Below, one piece after another: positions 16,698 through 23,988 of a stretch of DNA of 41,143 nt. Within the stretch, counting starts at the first letter, position 1. Every line of letters begins with the position of its first letter. The stretch is from contig JAKSTQ010000022.1 of NCBI GenBank assembly GCA_024402475.1, forward strand, positions 1 through 41,143, given 5' to 3'. This stretch comes from Treponema sp. (lineage in GTDB: Bacteria; Spirochaetota; Spirochaetia; Treponematales; Treponemataceae). The notes under the pieces are model-generated. The model saw only the letters and a list, made by a program, of their open reading frames with translations, was not told where the DNA came from and searched no databases. The position numbers were made by a program, and so were the translations under genes.

Positions 16698-16730
16698 AGG
16701 AACTTATGCTTTTTTAGTACATAAGTTCCT
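16698..16730. repeat. Perfect 11-bp inverted repeat between icd and the barrel gene
   Basis: AGGAACTTATG (16698-16708) pairs perfectly with CATAAGTTCCT (16720-16730) around an 11-nt loop. It lies 29 nt beyond the stop of the outer-membrane gene and 56 nt upstream of icd, both on the minus strand. In that direction no T-run follows, so it is either an unusual terminator or 3' stabiliser, or a regulatory site for icd. On the plus strand four T residues follow, but no gene reads that way. Confidence 0.55.
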
Positions 16731-16759
16731 TTTGAGAAGAGGGTTTTAGAAGGGTAGAA

Positions 16760-17992
16760 TTAGAATTCTCTTTTGAATCCGACTTTTGCCTTAAAGTTTC
16801 CTGTAGGCTGGTTCAAAATGTTTGCAAGACCAATCTGGCCCATGATTTCAAGGTTTCCGCCAAACAGAGGAATAATTACATAAGGAGTAACTGCAGCATT
16901 AATTTTCTGCTGTGCAAAATTTTCTCCGCCGGCAAGACCTGTCAAAAGGCTTACCAGAGTTTTTTCAGGGAAGCTTCCTGTAAGGTGAACACCAAAAGTC
17001 ATGTCTGTTTCGTTCTTAAGAGGAATCGAGTCAAAGATTACAGTAAAGCCTGCACCAAATGCATCGTCAATGTAAAGAGTTTCTTTTGCAGTTTCTTTAG
17101 GAAGGTTGAATGCAGTAATGCGGAATTTTACCGGTTTTGAATAGATTCTTACTTCTGCAAGTGCGCTTAAGTCGTCAGCAGAAAAGTTAGAAGCAAAGGT
17201 TCCGTTAGGTGTGATTTTAATGTTCTGAACGCCGCCCTGAAGCAAAAGGCTGTGTGTGTATTTGTTTCCAAGAAGAACAGAAATTCCACCGTGAAGATAA
17301 AGTGTATCAATAAGAAGAATTACATCCTGGTTGTTGTATTTTGTCTGCAAAGGAGCTCCAATACCAACAGCCGCATCCATTGTGATGGCTGCAAATGTGA
17401 ATGCAGTTCTAAGGTCAAGGTTCATTGCAACAGTCTGAGCATCAGCCATGTCAAAGTAAAGGTTAACTCCAAAAGCAGCCGGAGTCTTACCGAAATTCAA
17501 TACATAAGAAAATCCAAGACCGTAGTTGTCATAAAGGCTGTATCCCGAAGAAAGGGTAGAAGAACTTTTTGTCAGGCTTGAAGAAATAGGTGCAATACCG
17601 AACTGACGCTGAAGGAAGGCATCGCAGCCAACAGCTTCGTAAGTACCAAGATAAAAACCAAAGTAGTTCATTACATCATTGGCACCTTTATTCAATACAA
17701 AGGAAATTTCATTGACTTTAACGTAAGAGTTGAGCTCGCTGTTCTTGAATACCTGCATGTTTGCAAGGTTAGGGCTTGCAATGTTCAGGTCGCCGCGGAA
17801 AACACCCCAGTTACCAAAGTTGATCTGTGCCTTTGCATTTGCAGAAAGAGGAATGCCGAATTCAAAACCTTTTTCCCAGTTCCCTGAAACACCGACTGTT
17901 CCTGCAACAACGGCACTGAAGTTAACCTGAGCAAAGGCAGTTCCACTTAAAAGAAGGGCTGCAATCATAGTAAGGATTTTAGAACGTTTCAT
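16760..17992 (-). CDS. Predicted outer-membrane beta-barrel protein
   Basis: This 410-aa protein has a signal peptide (1-21, cleavage after AFA). It has alternating hydrophobic strands throughout, many short aromatic-flanked turns, glycine/asparagine-rich segments, and a C-terminal phenylalanine in KVGFKREF, the usual end of a barrel assembled by BamA. No lipobox and no long hydrophobic helix follow the signal. It resembles the treponemal families of barrel proteins in composition, but no specific family can be named. AGGTGG (18004-17999) lies 6 nt before the ATG. A TATAAT immediately upstream of that site (18010-18005) would start transcription inside or after it, so the real promoter is uncertain. 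Confidence 0.75.
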   Translation of the reverse strand: MKRSKILTMIAALLLSGTAFAQVNFSAVVAGTVGVSGNWEKGFEFGIPLSANAKAQINFGNWGVFRGDLNIASPNLANMQVFKNSELNSYVKVNEISFVLNKGANDVMNYFGFYLGTYEAVGCDAFLQRQFGIAPISSSLTKSSSTLSSGYSLYDNYGLGFSYVLNFGKTPAAFGVNLYFDMADAQTVAMNLDLRTAFTFAAITMDAAVGIGAPLQTKYNNQDVILLIDTLYLHGGISVLLGNKYTHSLLLQGGVQNIKITPNGTFASNFSADDLSALAEVRIYSKPVKFRITAFNLPKETAKETLYIDDAFGAGFTVIFDSIPLKNETDMTFGVHLTGSFPEKTLVSLLTGLAGGENFAQQKINAAVTPYVIIPLFGGNLEIMGQIGLANILNQPTGNFKAKVGFKREF

Positions 17993-18112
17993 AATATTCC
18001 ACCTATTATATAGTAAATATTGATCAAAAATGCGTATTTTTACGGATATATTATCGGCAGATTGTGCAAAAATCTTGAGGGTTGGAGAAAATTTAAAAAT
18101 TCGATTTTTTAC

Positions 18113-18140
18113 TTGACTTATGACTTATTAAGTATAAAAT
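18113..18140 (+). promoter_or_regulatory. Promoter of the che operon, probably leaderless
   Basis: TTGACT (18113-18118), 16 bp, TAAAAT (18135-18140), then 8 nt to the cheA ATG at 18149. An AAGG sits one base before the ATG, too close to act as a Shine-Dalgarno. The start site should coincide with the start codon. Confidence 0.6.
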
Positions 18141-18148
18141 AGTAAGGT

Positions 18149-20584
18149 ATGAGTGATTATCTGGATATAAATAACGAAGAACTCCTCAAAGACTTTTTTA
18201 CTGAAGCTGAACAGCAGGTAGAAAACCTCGAGTCTAACATTCTCGTAATTGAAAATGATCCAACCAACCATGAAGCCATCGATGAAATTTTCCGTGCGGC
18301 TCATACCCTTAAAGGTGGATCAGCAACAGTAGAGATGACAGAGCTTTCTACTTTTACACACACAGTAGAAGATGTTCTGGATGAACTTCGTTCTGACCGT
18401 TTACAAGTTACTGAACCCGTAGTTGACGTTCTTCTTGACGCAATTGATGTCATCAAGGCAATGCTTGAATCGCGTGCCAATGGTGCACCATATCAGGAAG
18501 ACGTAAATCCTATATTGGAACGCTTGCGTTCATTTATCCCTGATAAGAAGGATAAAAAGGCAGCTAAGAAAGCAGCTCCTGCAGCTCCAGCACCACAGCC
18601 GGTTGCAGCACCTGTTGCCGCTGCTCCAAAACCAGCAGCACCTGCTGACCCTGACCGTCCTGTTATTTCTGACGATGAATTTGCAGAATTCAGTCAGGTA
18701 TGCGAAGCCGGCCAGAAGCTCTGGTGCGTAACCGTTAAGTTCGACGAATCAAACCCAATGAACTCCGTTGGTGGAATTCAGGTATTTGCAGCACTCAAGG
18801 CATGCGGTTCTGTCCTTAAGACAGTTCCTGACTTTGATGCTCTTTACGAAGACGAATTCTACCCTACAGTATATTATTTCCTTGCTTCAGCACAGAATGC
18901 AGAAAGTATCGAAGACGTTGCATTCCTTTCGGATGTAACTCTCAGTACTGATGCACAGCCTCTTGAACCAGGCTCAGAAAGTGCTCCGGCACCACAGGCT
19001 CAGGCTGTTGCAGCCGCTCCTGCAGCTCCAGCTCCAGCACCGGTTGCTGAACCAGAACCAGTTGCAGCCCCTGCCGCTCCACAGGCTTCAGAACCAGAAG
19101 CTCCGGCAGAAGCTGCTTCAGAAGCTCCTGCTGCAAATGCTTCAAAAGCGGCTCCTGCAAAGGCTGCCGGTGGAACTCATGTTCAGCAGGGATCTGTACT
19201 GCGCGTAGACTCAAAACGCATCGACTACCTTTTGAACCTTGTATCAGAAACCGTTATTACAAAGGCTGCATTCAACCAGACTGCATCCCAGATGAGCGAT
19301 GTTCAGGTACAGTTCCAGGCACTGGATGCATCTTACCGCGAAAAAATCCGCCGTATGTTCGACCAGCTTCCTCAGTATCTTGAAGAAATCCAGTCTGGCG
19401 TTTCTGTTAAAGAAATTAAGTCAAATATCCTGGCTGAATACGGTGACGTTACAAATTACTTTGATCAGTTTGAGACAAGCCTCAAAAATCTTTCCGTTAA
19501 GTTCCGTTCTTCTACTCAGAACCTTGGACGCATTGCAGGTGAACTTCAGGAAGGCGTAATGAAAATCCGAATGGTTCCAATCAACCAGATTTTCAGCCGC
19601 TTCCCACGCGTAGTCCGCGACCTTCAGCGTGACCTTGGTAAAAAGATCAACCTCGTAATTGAAGGTGAAGACACAGAACTTGACAAGACAGTTATTGATG
19701 ATCTTCTTGACCCTGTTATGCACTGTGTCCGTAACTCGGTTGACCATGGTATCGAAGCTCCGGATGTCCGCAAGGCAGCAGGCAAGCCGGAAGAAGGAAC
19801 AGTTCTTCTTAAGGCCAGCAACGAAGGTAACCAGATCATCATTGAAATTGCAGATGACGGTGCAGGTATCGATGTTAACAAGGTACGCAACAAGGCAATT
19901 TCTAAAGGTCTTATTCATCCTAATAAAATCCTCACAGATACAGAAGCACATCAGCTTATCTTTATGCCTGGCTTCAGTACTGCAGATAAAATTTCAAACG
20001 TTTCAGGTCGTGGTGTAGGTCTTGATGTTGTTAAGACTATGATTGAAAAACTTAACGGTACAGTTAGTGTTTCAAGTGAACTCGGCAAGGGAACAAAATT
20101 TACAATTCGTCTTCCACTTACACTGGCAATTATCCAGGGTCTTCTGGTACGCGTTGGAAAAGAAGTTTACTCAATTCCTATCGCATCAGTTATCGAAAGC
20201 CAGCGCGTAAAACTGGAAGATATCAATACAATCGACAACTACGAAGTACTGAATGTCCGCAACGAAGTTATCAGTATTCTTCGTCTGTCAAGATTGTTCA
20301 ATATTAGAGATACACAGGAAAGCGAATACAGCTTTGTTGTTATTGTTGGTTCTGAAGAAAAGAAAATTGGTGTAATGGTTGATTCTCTTATCGGAGAAGA
20401 AGACGTTGTAATCAAACCTCTGCGTGACCAGTTTACAAACTCACCTGGAATTGCAGGTGCGTCAGTACTTGGTGACGGTTCGGTTTCTTTGATTATTGAT
20501 GTACGCCAGCTTCTTGAACTTGGTGTTCAGCAGGAACTTTCGGCACAGCAGCTTCAGGATGCTGTAATCAGCGGCGAAGTATAA
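18149..20584 (+). CDS. cheA: Chemotaxis histidine kinase CheA
   Basis: This 811-aa central kinase of chemotaxis acts at the receptor array. Domains in order: Hpt/P1 (about 8-110) with the phosphorylated His52 in RAAHTLKGG; a P2-like domain (about 183-270) between two Ala/Pro-rich linkers (about 138-167 and 272-340); an unusually long P3 dimerisation region (about 350-470); a HATPase domain with N box HCVRNSVDHGIE (525-536) and G boxes DDGAGID (569-575) and GRGVGLD (620-626); and a CheW-like P5 (about 655-790). All catalytic motifs are intact. It is first in the operon with CheW-CheR, CheX and CheY, the treponemal gene order. The repeated GCT/CCA linker codons are low complexity, not a separate element. 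Confidence 0.97.
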   Translation: MSDYLDINNEELLKDFFTEAEQQVENLESNILVIENDPTNHEAIDEIFRAAHTLKGGSATVEMTELSTFTHTVEDVLDELRSDRLQVTEPVVDVLLDAIDVIKAMLESRANGAPYQEDVNPILERLRSFIPDKKDKKAAKKAAPAAPAPQPVAAPVAAAPKPAAPADPDRPVISDDEFAEFSQVCEAGQKLWCVTVKFDESNPMNSVGGIQVFAALKACGSVLKTVPDFDALYEDEFYPTVYYFLASAQNAESIEDVAFLSDVTLSTDAQPLEPGSESAPAPQAQAVAAAPAAPAPAPVAEPEPVAAPAAPQASEPEAPAEAASEAPAANASKAAPAKAAGGTHVQQGSVLRVDSKRIDYLLNLVSETVITKAAFNQTASQMSDVQVQFQALDASYREKIRRMFDQLPQYLEEIQSGVSVKEIKSNILAEYGDVTNYFDQFETSLKNLSVKFRSSTQNLGRIAGELQEGVMKIRMVPINQIFSRFPRVVRDLQRDLGKKINLVIEGEDTELDKTVIDDLLDPVMHCVRNSVDHGIEAPDVRKAAGKPEEGTVLLKASNEGNQIIIEIADDGAGIDVNKVRNKAISKGLIHPNKILTDTEAHQLIFMPGFSTADKISNVSGRGVGLDVVKTMIEKLNGTVSVSSELGKGTKFTIRLPLTLAIIQGLLVRVGKEVYSIPIASVIESQRVKLEDINTIDNYEVLNVRNEVISILRLSRLFNIRDTQESEYSFVVIVGSEEKKIGVMVDSLIGEEDVVIKPLRDQFTNSPGIAGASVLGDGSVSLIIDVRQLLELGVQQELSAQQLQDAVISGEV

Positions 20585-20596
20585 CGGAGAGAAGGT

Positions 20597-22003
20597 ATGG
20601 AACAGACTGATTTGACACAATTGCAGCAGACAGATCTTGACGTCATGCACGAAATGATGGACGAAAAAGAAAATGTCAGTGTTGTAGACTTTAAGATGGT
20701 AACCTTCTCACTTGCAGGTAAAGATTATGCAATCGATATCATGCAGGTAAAAGAAATTGCAAAAACAGGACGCTTTACTTACGTTCCAAATGCAATGCCT
20801 TTTGTTCTTGGTGTATACAATCTTCGTGGTGATATTATTCCTATTATTGACCTGCGTTTGTTCTTCAATATTGAAGTTCCTGAACGCAAGGACAATGCAG
20901 TAGAAAATATGCTTATCGTAAGCGTTGACGACCAGCTCTTTGGTGTTGTAGTTGATGCTATTGATAAGGTTCTTGGAATTCAGAAGAGTACTATTCAGCC
21001 GCCACATCCATTGTTTGGTGACATTAACATCAAGTATATTCAGGGTGTAGTAGAAAGCAACAATCACCTTTATATTCTTCTTGATGTTGAACGTATTTTC
21101 AATACACGCATTACAGGTAAAACTTCTGAAGGTTCTGTAGATACTGTTTATGTAAACCAGACAGTACCGGAAATCGTTCCTCAGCAGGAATCTCCTGTTC
21201 AGCAGGCCGCTAAACCTGTTGCAAAAGCCGCAGCAGAACCAGCAGCACCACAGCAGAAGAATCATGAAGAAGATTTTACTTTTGTTGTAGATGAATTGAA
21301 GAACCTCAAGAAATTCTACGCAAGTAACATTAATGATGCCTGGCTTAAATCAAGATTCAGCCAGTGGGTATCAGAACGCGGTGATAAAGGTTCACAGCTC
21401 CAGAACGAAGCAGATGCAGAAGAATTCCTTGGTGAATTCTGGTCTGGCTGCAACGGGACCTGGTGGACTAAAGAATATGCAGACCAGGTATACAAGATGC
21501 TTCCTGATAACAGTGCAAAGCAGATTATGGTATGGAACCCTGGATGCGGTAAAGGTTATGAATCATTCAGCCTGGCTTGTCTTCTTAAAAAGCGTTATCC
21601 TGAATCAAAAATCAGAATCTACGCTCAGGAAGTTGACCTGCTGAGTGTTTCAAATGCACCTTTGATGTCTATTCCTGACAGTTATGCAAATGACTGGTAT
21701 GCACCTTATGTAACTAAAAAGGTAACTGGTGAATTTACATTTACACAGGAAATAAAAGATATTATAATGTTTGAGTACCACGATTGTACAAACTCAAATG
21801 CACTTCCTATGGTTGATTTGATTTTTGCTCGTGATATTCTTTCGTTCCTTCCTGTAGAAGCTCAGAACACTGTAGTAGGTGATTTTGACGAAAAACTTAA
21901 AGGAAACGGAATTATTATTCTTGGAGATAATGAATCTCTTGGATCAGGCTCTAATTGGGGTGAAAAGACAGTCGGATCTTTAACCTGTTATAATAAACAA
22001 TAA
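20597..22003 (+). CDS. cheW: CheW coupling protein fused to a CheR-like domain
   Basis: This 468-aa fusion has a complete CheW domain (about 33-172) with the LGVYNLRGDIIPIIDLR core (71-87), then a Gln/Pro/Ala linker (about 185-225), then a CheR-methyltransferase-like domain (about 228-468). The SAM-binding loop, normally GTGCSTGEE, is NPGCGKGYES (314-323), and the later motif is LIFARDILSFL (408-418) instead of IFCRNVLIYF. Loss of the GEE acidic pair makes methyltransferase activity doubtful, so the domain may be structural. Hybrids of this kind are known in Treponema arrays. It starts 12 nt after cheA behind a GGAGAGAAGG site and ends 15 nt before cheX. Confidence 0.92.
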   Translation: MEQTDLTQLQQTDLDVMHEMMDEKENVSVVDFKMVTFSLAGKDYAIDIMQVKEIAKTGRFTYVPNAMPFVLGVYNLRGDIIPIIDLRLFFNIEVPERKDNAVENMLIVSVDDQLFGVVVDAIDKVLGIQKSTIQPPHPLFGDINIKYIQGVVESNNHLYILLDVERIFNTRITGKTSEGSVDTVYVNQTVPEIVPQQESPVQQAAKPVAKAAAEPAAPQQKNHEEDFTFVVDELKNLKKFYASNINDAWLKSRFSQWVSERGDKGSQLQNEADAEEFLGEFWSGCNGTWWTKEYADQVYKMLPDNSAKQIMVWNPGCGKGYESFSLACLLKKRYPESKIRIYAQEVDLLSVSNAPLMSIPDSYANDWYAPYVTKKVTGEFTFTQEIKDIIMFEYHDCTNSNALPMVDLIFARDILSFLPVEAQNTVVGDFDEKLKGNGIIILGDNESLGSGSNWGEKTVGSLTCYNKQ

Positions 22004-22018
22004 ACTTAGGAGTAAAAT

Positions 22019-22501
22019 ATGAGAGTTGAGTATATTAACCCGTTTGTAGAAACTTCTTATAGAGTTCTTAAAGAAGTTTTGGGTGATGCAGAAGTAAAAA
22101 GAGGTGATTTGTATCTCAAATCAACTGCAATGCCAGTAATGGGTGTTGCTGCCCTTGTAGGTCTTGCAGGCGATGTAGAAGGTCGTGTACTTTTCGATAT
22201 GACATTTGAAACAGCCCTCAATATGGCATCAAAAATGAACGGTGAACAGCTTACACAGTTTGATGACCTTGCAAAAGCAACAATCAGCGAACTTGCAAAC
22301 CTTATTACAGCACAGGCTGTTACAAAGCTTCACGAACTTGGATTTAAGTTTGACCTTACACCTCCAGCACTTTTTGCCGGAGAAAAAATGGAAATTGCAG
22401 CTTTGGCTGGTGCATCAGAAAATGTAGAGGCACTTATTGTTCCTCTTATTACAGATTACGGTAAAATTGAAGTAAACGTAGCTATCCGCGAACGTACATA
22501 A
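22019..22501 (+). CDS. cheX: CheX, CheY-phosphate phosphatase
   Basis: This 160-aa CheX-family protein dephosphorylates CheY-P and resets the motor signal. The catalytic ExxN pair is Glu91 and Asn94 in ISELANLITA, on the expected central helix after FDDLAKAT. The N-terminus YINPFVETSYRVL is typical of the family. It sits between CheW-CheR and CheY, as in other treponemes that use CheX in place of CheZ. A TTAGGAG site (22007-22013) precedes the ATG. Confidence 0.95.
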   Translation: MRVEYINPFVETSYRVLKEVLGDAEVKRGDLYLKSTAMPVMGVAALVGLAGDVEGRVLFDMTFETALNMASKMNGEQLTQFDDLAKATISELANLITAQAVTKLHELGFKFDLTPPALFAGEKMEIAALAGASENVEALIVPLITDYGKIEVNVAIRERT

Positions 22502-22519
22502 TCAAGGGAGAAAAAGTAT

Positions 22520-22954
22520 ATGAAAACAAAACAGGATTTTCCTACAATCAACGAAAGACCACCAGAGGGAACAAAAGCAGACGGAACAAAATTCCGCTTA
22601 TTGGTAGTCGACGACTCAATCTTTGTTGCTAAACAGCTTTCCCAGATTCTTACAAGCGAAGGTTACGAAATCGTAGCTACAGCTGCTGACGGAAAAGAAG
22701 GTGTTGATAAATACAAGGAACTTTGTCCAAATGTTGACCTTGTAACAATGGATATCACAATGCCTCGCATGGATGGTATTACAGCACTTGAACAGATTAT
22801 GGCTTTTGATAAGAACGCAAAAGTTGTAATGGTTTCTGCTCTTGGAAAAGAAGAACTTGTTAAAAAGTCACTTCTCCTTGGTGCTAAAAACTACATCATC
22901 AAGCCTTTGGACCGCAAAAAGGTTCTCGAACGCATTGGTGCTGCACTTAAATAG
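22520..22954 (+). CDS. cheY: Chemotaxis response regulator CheY
   Basis: This 144-aa single-receiver protein carries the phosphorylation signal to the flagellar switch. The acidic pocket is Asp31-Asp32, the phospho-acceptor Asp78 in TMDITMPRMDG, the switch Ser106 and the invariant Lys129 in IIKPL. There is no output domain. About 25 residues precede the first receiver strand, longer than E. coli CheY, with the sequence PTINERPPEGTK as a likely flexible tail. The AAGGGAGAAA site precedes the ATG by about 7-9 nt. It is last in the operon and is followed by a clear terminator. Confidence 0.96.
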   Translation: MKTKQDFPTINERPPEGTKADGTKFRLLVVDDSIFVAKQLSQILTSEGYEIVATAADGKEGVDKYKELCPNVDLVTMDITMPRMDGITALEQIMAFDKNAKVVMVSALGKEELVKKSLLLGAKNYIIKPLDRKKVLERIGAALK

Positions 22955-22991
22955 TCTGTAACTGATACATTTTCAGTTTATGAAAATTATA

Positions 22992-23021
22992 AACGCTCTG
23001 GTTTTTCCAGGGCGTTTTTTT
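22992..23021 (+). terminator. Rho-independent terminator of the che operon
   Basis: AACGCTCTGG (22992-23001) pairs with CCAGGGCGTT (23007-23016, one G-T pair) around TTTTT, followed by a run of T residues to 23021. The T-run abuts the -35 box of the next promoter. Confidence 0.9.
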
Positions 23022-23022
23022 C

Positions 23023-23052
23023 TTGTCAATATTATTTAGTTTGTACTATAAT
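23023..23052 (+). promoter_or_regulatory. Promoter of lipoprotein operon 1 (gene A), near-leaderless
   Basis: TTGTCA (23023-23028), 18-bp spacer, TATAAT (23047-23052), then 10 nt to the ATG at 23063. No Shine-Dalgarno. The -10 and the next four bases (TATAATAGTA) are shared with the promoter of the second copy at 31594; the rest of the upstream sequence is not. Confidence 0.7.
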
Positions 23053-23062
23053 AGTAAGTTAG

Positions 23063-23988
23063 ATGTTTAGTTTTAAAAAAGTATTAATAGCACAAGTATC
23101 TCTTTTATTAATTGCATTTGGTTTGTCTTCATGTGAACTTTTTGACCGTGATGTTCCTGCTTATATTCTTGAATACACTGATGAAGCACAGATAGTTAAA
23201 ACTGTCTGGGATAAAGAATATCCAAAAGATGAAAATGGTGTTTTAAACATTCCTGGTGGACAGGATGTTGACGTAACTTTTTATCTTATTAACCCGCAGC
23301 ATTATTCTGTTAATCTTGAAACAGAGTGGAAAGAGGATGTATGTGAAATTGCAGCTGCTAATTACGAGGCGGATGGAACTCCTGTTCAGAACGGTACTCT
23401 GCGTAAAACAATTTCTTATTTACCTAATGACGATAAACTCATCTATACGATGAAGTTTAACGGCGATTATCTTAATTCTATTGATGTAAAAAATGACCAG
23501 TCACGCAGACTTAGTTATGATGTAATAATTACAGAACCGGTTACAGGCCGTAGATTTAAACCGGTTCCTGTAAAATGTATTGTAAACAGTGCACCTCCAA
23601 TGGTAACTGACGCAGTGGTAATGTGTGACAAGCCAAACGGCGACAGAAAATTTGTTCTGTGCTTTAATATTCCCGGAACTGATTATACAGCTTCTGGTAA
23701 GCCTCATAATGATATTTCAAAACTGATTATTGATGGTCAGGAATTTGATGTCAGCTTTGCAGCAGATGGCTCTGTAACTATTAATGATCTTTTGGGAAAA
23801 GTTAAAACAACTTCTGAGGCAGCAGGGCTTTCTGTAACTTCAACTAATATTCAATTTGAACATACTGATGACGGTGACAAGCGTTCTGTTTATTATTTTG
23901 CTCCAGACGGTCCAACCGGTGCAACCCGTACATTCACAATAACCCTTAAGGATATGAACGGGCTTAGTTCAACTTTCAGGGTAAGTGA
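23063..23988 (+). repeat. 926-bp exact direct repeat, copy 1 (5' part of gene A)
   Basis: Every base from the ATG at 23063 to 23988 matches 31610-32535 by direct reading (offset 8547). The first difference is C23989 versus T32536. The identity starts at the start codon: the ten bases before it differ between copies except for the shared TATAATAGTA. Synonymous sites are also identical, so the event is recent or actively maintained. Confidence 0.9.

Noticed and set aside
16698..16730. Calling the 11-bp inverted repeat a standard rho-independent terminator.
   Set aside because: In the transcription direction of the neighbouring genes the stem is followed by AAATCTAC, not a T-run; it is kept as an inverted repeat of uncertain role.
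18942..19214. Leu/Gln- and Pro-rich frames on both strands in the middle of cheA.
   Set aside because: They are out-of-frame readings of the Ala/Pro linker codons of cheA, with no start signals.
19421..19951. 176-aa minus-strand open frame within cheA and similar long antisense frames (20708-21265, 11750-12181).
   Set aside because: They lie fully antisense to well-recognised chemotaxis and thrA coding sequence and show no recognisable protein features.
23501..23707. 68-aa minus-strand frame that occurs twice (also 32048-32254) and could look like a conserved gene.
   Set aside because: It is antisense to A and A' inside the 926-bp identical block; its conservation is explained by that repeat.
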